Assembly: GCA_963678095.2 (NCBI GenBank)
Contig: OY782746.1
Span: 496,001-560,000, forward strand
Length of the DNA stretch: 64,000 bases
Reading direction: 5' to 3'
Origin: G963678095 sp963678095
Lineage (GTDB): Bacteria > Bacillota > Negativicutes > Selenomonadales > Selenomonadaceae
Shown: positions 61,471 to 64,000 of the stretch, in pieces
How the letters are laid out: every line of letters starts with the position of its first letter
How positions within the stretch are numbered: position 1 is the first letter of the stretch
Notes under the pieces: generated by a model
Databases searched by the model: none
What the model was told of the DNA's origin: nothing
What the model saw: only the letters and a program-made list of their open reading frames with translations
Translations under genes and position numbers: made by a program

Positions 61471-61755
61471 CTACACTATTATTTTACTACGTAATATGCC
61501 GCGAAAAGTCCCGTACTTTCGTTTATTTTTTTCTTCTTGAATTAATTTCTCCAATATTGACATTTTAAAAGAAATTCTACCTAATCTAAAATTAGTATAA
61601 ACAACAAATATCAATATAAAAACTAACGACCATGTTATCTGGTCCAAATTATCAACTATAAAAGAAATACCTGCTCCTTCTATATTCAATATATTTATGC
61701 CTATTGTAAAAACAAAGGTAATAACTGATATCAATGATGAAATATTTGTCATCAT
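61471..61755 (-). CDS. Small two-helix membrane protein
   Basis: This protein has about 94 residues from ATG 61755 (or GTG 61776, overlapping the XRE gene). Two hydrophobic helices (ISVITFVFTIGINIL and ITWSLVFILIFVVYTNF) are followed by a basic tail. The overlap or tight spacing with the XRE gene suggests co-expression. No family is assigned. Confidence 0.45.
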   Translation of the reverse strand: MMTNISSLISVITFVFTIGINILNIEGAGISFIVDNLDQITWSLVFILIFVVYTNFRLGRISFKMSILEKLIQEEKNKRKYGTFRGILRSKIIV

Positions 61756-61760
61756 TTTAT

Positions 61761-61952
61761 CTAATATCCAAGCCACATCGCATCGTAAATCTTGACCATC
61801 TTTGCAGCGATATCATCCGGTACCGAGGTTCTGCCGGTTTCATAATCGCTTATGGATCTGACACTTACGCCGCACAATTCAGCTACCGCTTCCTGGCTAA
61901 AACCAGCACTTTTTCTAGCGATTGCACAACACATTGCGAATTTCTTGTTCAT
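61761..61952 (-). CDS. XRE-type helix-turn-helix protein
   Basis: This 63-residue, single Cro/CI-type domain has SAGFSQEAVAELCGVSVRSI then SDYETGRTSVP, and the start is preceded by AAAGGTGATG. It is a DNA-binding regulator of the prophage. Such short proteins often act as Cro-like regulators. Confidence 0.8.
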   Translation of the reverse strand: MNKKFAMCCAIARKSAGFSQEAVAELCGVSVRSISDYETGRTSVPDDIAAKMVKIYDAMWLGY

Positions 61953-62036
61953 GGGGTTTCATCACCTTTCATGAGATAATAACTGTGAGGGAAAACCTCA
62001 CCCTTTCAGCCTGCCGTTGCGCGGGCTATCTTTTTA

Positions 62037-62267
62037 TCATGATCTATCAGCAGCGATATATTTTTGTTTCCGAGCTTGTTTTTGCAATTCTAGCCGTTGA
62101 ACAAAATCCGCTTTCATGCATCGAACAGAACGACCAGATCCAAAACATGGAATACCACCATATTCCGGAGAAGTTTTCATCAGCTCATATACTTTGTACC
62201 GCGAAATATGCATATAATCCGCAATATCCTGCGCTACCATTACATCCGGTATTTCATCTAACTGCAA
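62037..62267 (-). CDS. Helix-turn-helix (HTH_17/excisionase-like) protein
   Basis: This 76-residue protein uses start TTG 62267 with AAGGA 10 nt upstream. VMVAQDIADYMHISRYKVYE and the basic GSGRSVRCMKADFVQRLE tail match HTH_17 proteins of the MerR-like excisionase group. It probably acts in prophage excision or regulation. Confidence 0.7.
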   Translation of the reverse strand: MQLDEIPDVMVAQDIADYMHISRYKVYELMKTSPEYGGIPCFGSGRSVRCMKADFVQRLELQKQARKQKYIAADRS

Positions 62268-62287
62268 TTGGTTCTTGTCCTTGTTCT

Positions 62288-62410
62288 CTATGTAGTAAGA
62301 TTTTGTCTTAAGGTCATATTCTCAAGCTCAAGTTTTTTGACATATTGGCCTATATCAAAAATTATTTCACTAAGAGGTTTAGACTTTATAGCAACCAACG
62401 ATTCATCCAT
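62288..62410 (-). CDS. Very small protein, 40 residues
   Basis: ATG 62410 follows AAAGGAGTG. It contains SEIIFDIGQYVKKLELENMT, likely a short coiled coil. It lies just upstream of the excisionase-like gene in the same direction. Confidence 0.4.
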   Translation of the reverse strand: MDESLVAIKSKPLSEIIFDIGQYVKKLELENMTLRQNLTT

Positions 62411-62478
62411 TTTGCTCACTCCTTTCTTGAAGGTAATTATTTCCTTCCCTCGAATATGTTTGGAAGGAGGTGATTTCA

Positions 62479-62718
62479 ATGCTATACCAGTACAATCTCG
62501 CCACAATACGGATGTCTCTTGAAGAAATTGCATTAACCGATGCTGCTTTTTCGAATAAAGGCTGGCATGTTATTGGAACTAGTACAACTTTGCCTGAGCA
62601 CTTTCGCAGCTATCAGTGGGAGCACGCCGATCTTGATCCGGACTTTCCTGACGAGTACAAACCTGACGAACCACAAATGGAACCAATCGTTCTACCCCAT
62701 TTTGATAATTGGAAATAG
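62479..62718 (+). CDS. Small acidic protein on the opposite strand
   Basis: This 79-residue protein has ATG 62479 with GGAGGTG 8 nt upstream. The C-terminal half is acidic (WEHADLDPDFPDEYKPDEPQ). It is divergent from the 62410 gene. Its 3' end overlaps antisense with the 62579-62860 frame; this one has the better start. Confidence 0.5.
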   Translation: MLYQYNLATIRMSLEEIALTDAAFSNKGWHVIGTSTTLPEHFRSYQWEHADLDPDFPDEYKPDEPQMEPIVLPHFDNWK

Positions 62719-62860
62719 CAGAAAATAATTCCGGGTGACATAATATAGTTCCGCCAGCATCAATAAGCTTTTTTGCATATGCCTGATTATTGGTAGTAAC
62801 ATAGCAATATTTCCCACTTATTGATTCGCAACTATAAAATTTCACTTTTTGCTTATCCAA
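62579..62860 (-). CDS. Small phage-region ORF, 3' part doubtful
   Basis: The first 50 residues (KVKFYSCESISGKYCYVTTN ... AKKLIDAGGTILCHPELFS) look like a real small protein. The rest runs antisense to the gene at 62479 and looks non-coding. It may be a truncated phage gene. Confidence 0.35.
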   Translation of the reverse strand: MDKQKVKFYSCESISGKYCYVTTNNQAYAKKLIDAGGTILCHPELFSAISNYQNGVERLVPFVVRQVCTRQESPDQDRRAPTDSCESAQAKLY

Positions 62861-62894
62861 TTGCTCACGCCCTCTCCTATCGACATATGCACCA

Positions 62895-62999
62895 TCATCG
62901 AATTATTATGGCTATGGAAATAACCAGCATATTAATTGCCTGGATAACCAATAACAGCTGAATATGCCTGTATAGTTTGTAAAATTTATCATCGTTCAT
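62895..62999 (-). CDS. Tiny membrane peptide, 34 residues
   Basis: ATG 62999 follows GGCGGTGG. The peptide has a polar start (MNDDKFYKLYRHIQ) and a hydrophobic helix (LLLVIQAINMLVISIAIII). It is too short for a family call. Confidence 0.35.
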   Translation of the reverse strand: MNDDKFYKLYRHIQLLLVIQAINMLVISIAIIIR

Positions 63000-63051
63000 T
63001 TTTGCCACCGCCTTTCCCCTTTCATGGGACTTAACTTAATGCACGTCCTTA

Positions 63052-63064
63052 TCACATTACGTGA
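63052..63064. promoter_or_regulatory. Phage operator copy 5 (TCACATTACGTGA)
   Basis: It has the same 13-bp dyad as the four sites between the divergent regulator genes, here at the 3' end of the Cro-like gene. Confidence 0.55.
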
Positions 63065-63248
63065 TTTCTATAGCTAAAAAAATATCTTGAATAGGAACTC
63101 TATATAACTTGGCAAGTCTTTTGGCTTTTCTATACGGCTTGCGCTTCCCTGTTTCCCACATTGAAACAGTTGACAAAGCAACACTTTCTTTCTTAGAAAC
63201 ATCGCCTTGACTTAATTTTGCATTCTCACGAAGTTGTCTTAAAGTCAT
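63057..63248 (-). CDS. Cro-like XRE regulator
   Basis: This protein has about 63 residues. ATG 63248 is preferred because GAGG lies 8 nt upstream; the frame reaches 63275. The helix-turn-helix MTLRQLRENAKLSQGDVSKK then ALSTVSMWETGKRKP is a clear XRE/Cro domain. It is divergent from the CI-like gene with four shared operators between, the standard lysis-lysogeny switch layout. Confidence 0.8.
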   Translation of the reverse strand: MTLRQLRENAKLSQGDVSKKESVALSTVSMWETGKRKPYRKAKRLAKLYRVPIQDIFLAIEIT

Positions 63249-63271
63249 GTTCATTTCCTCACCGCCTTTCA

Positions 63272-63370
63272 TCACGTTTCGTGATTATATTTTAACATTA
63301 TCACTCAACGTGATGAAAATCAACATCTTTATCCACGAATCGTGATAATATTTTTCTTCACATTTTGTGA
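63272..63370. promoter_or_regulatory. Array of four 13-bp operators in the prophage switch
   Basis: The sites are TCACGTTTCGTGA (63272-63284), TCACTCAACGTGA (63301-63313), CCACGAATCGTGA (63333-63345) and TCACATTTTGTGA (63358-63370). The consensus is TCAC-N4/5-CGTGA. Centre spacings are about 29, 32 and 25 bp. They cover both divergent promoters. Confidence 0.8.
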
Positions 63371-63404
63371 TATTGATTTATAATAATTATTATGAGGTGA
63401 TATT

Positions 63405-63731
63405 GTGGCTATAGCAGAAAAATTGCGCGAACTTAGAGCTGAAACTACCAAAACACAAAAAGAAATCGCTAGCGCCATCGGCGTATCTGTTAGTACTATA
63501 GGAATGTATGAAACAGGAAGAAGAGAACCCGACAATGCTCTACTAATAAAGATTGCTGACTTCTTCGGTGTCACAACCGACTATCTATTAGGTCGCACAG
63601 ACACGCCTAACCCCGTCCAAACAATCGCAGCACATAGGACTGACGATCCAATGAGCGATCTTCCTCCTGAGGCTATACAGTCTATTGAGGATTTTAAGAA
63701 ATTTGTAAGAGAAAAGTATAAAAAGAATTAA
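63405..63731 (+). CDS. CI-like XRE repressor
   Basis: This 108-residue protein uses start GTG 63405 behind GAGGTGATATT. The N-terminal XRE domain (KTQKEIASAIGVSVSTIGMY ... ADFFGVTTDYLLG) is followed by a short helical tail (AIQSIEDFKKFVREKYKKN) with no peptidase domain, so it would be a non-LexA-type repressor. It probably binds the 13-bp operators and keeps the prophage silent. Confidence 0.85.
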   Translation: MAIAEKLRELRAETTKTQKEIASAIGVSVSTIGMYETGRREPDNALLIKIADFFGVTTDYLLGRTDTPNPVQTIAAHRTDDPMSDLPPEAIQSIEDFKKFVREKYKKN

Positions 63732-63810
63732 GATTTCACCTTTACAAAAGAACGTTGATTTTTGTAGCTTATTTTAATAAGTCCTATATAACACGGAGGT
63801 ATAAATTTTT

Positions 63811-64000
63811 ATGGATAAAAAGCTTATTATTGTTATATCTTGCGTTCTTTTTATACTAACTAGTGGGGTTGGCGTATATTTAGGTATATCAAACCACACT
63901 AAAATTAATGCATCCGAAAAAGCCCTCGCTGAAGTGTCGGTAGATGAACAGGCCTACAAAGATGGTATTGATTATATCGATAAGAAAGATTATATATCCG
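63811..64000 (+). CDS. Exported or membrane-anchored protein, cut by window end
   Basis: ATG 63811 has CGGAGG 8-9 nt upstream. The first 25 residues are a signal or anchor helix (KLIIVISCVLFILTSGVGVY), then a polar helical part (ASEKALAEVSVDEQAYKDGI). It follows the repressor in the same direction, a usual place for lysogenic-conversion genes. The rest lies outside the window. Confidence 0.55.
   Translation, partial: MDKKLIIVISCVLFILTSGVGVYLGISNHTKINASEKALAEVSVDEQAYKDGIDYIDKKDYIS

Noticed and set aside
1..64000. CRISPR array
   Set aside because: No regularly spaced direct repeats were seen. The repeats found are two-copy IS relics, operators or terminator stems.

Overview
The window looks like chromosomal DNA from a low-to-moderate GC, motile, anaerobe-type Firmicute, most likely a diderm Negativicute such as a Sporomusa or Pelosinus relative. 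That placement is inference. It rests on a CheA-type kinase, a VirK/YbjX (DUF535) protein, many c-di-GMP enzymes, UspA proteins, Shine-Dalgarno starts including several TTG starts, and IS256/mutator transposases. No rRNA is present and no gene here fixes the species.

Layout. 1-7.2 kb is ordinary chromosome: the start of a CheA-like kinase (minus), a GrlR-like protein, a DUF535 protein, a short QueG-like Fe-S protein next to a TetR regulator with two shared operator-like sites, a DUF3089 hydrolase and a PAS-GGDEF cyclase. 7.6-12.4 kb is an AT-rich three-gene operon: a 1211-residue ATPase with one degenerate and three intact AAA+ modules, a four-helix membrane protein and a single-pass exported protein. 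A possible leader peptide and attenuator precede it. 12.5-13.3 kb is insertion-sequence debris. 13.3-17 kb holds two Gfo/Idh/MocA oxidoreductases and an RpiR regulator with a paired operator-like motif. 17.06-20.09 kb is a nested pair of IS256-family elements; the inner one has an 8-bp target duplication. 20.2-24.8 kb is a second AT-rich operon: two dynamin-like GTPases and a membrane coiled-coil protein. More IS256 debris follows, then guaA.

27.5-45.5 kb is core-like: a zinc-ribbon membrane protein, a sensor kinase with an HD-GYP response regulator, two UspA proteins bracketing two CHASE4-GGDEF-EAL paralogs, a membrane diguanylate cyclase and a YbjN-like protein, then an ABC exporter pair divergent from a LysR regulator. 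45.5-50.6 kb has small exported and membrane proteins, an ion channel and a DUF4236/sunset-domain protein. 50.6-57.3 kb is a scarred accessory region: an integrase relic, an IS5-type element, an AT-rich group that may be defensive (cysteine-peptidase-like protein, HEPN-like protein, membrane protein, frameshifted putAbiC) and several decayed gene copies. 57.3-64 kb is a degraded prophage: truncated terminase, broken HNH gene, small phage genes, a tRNA with a CAU anticodon and a divergent repressor switch with a repeated 13-bp operator.

The best candidates for an undescribed system are the triple-AAA+/membrane operon (7.6-12.4 kb) and the paired dynamin-like operon (20.2-24.8 kb). Both are AT-rich, lie on the minus strand and are bordered by transposase relics.
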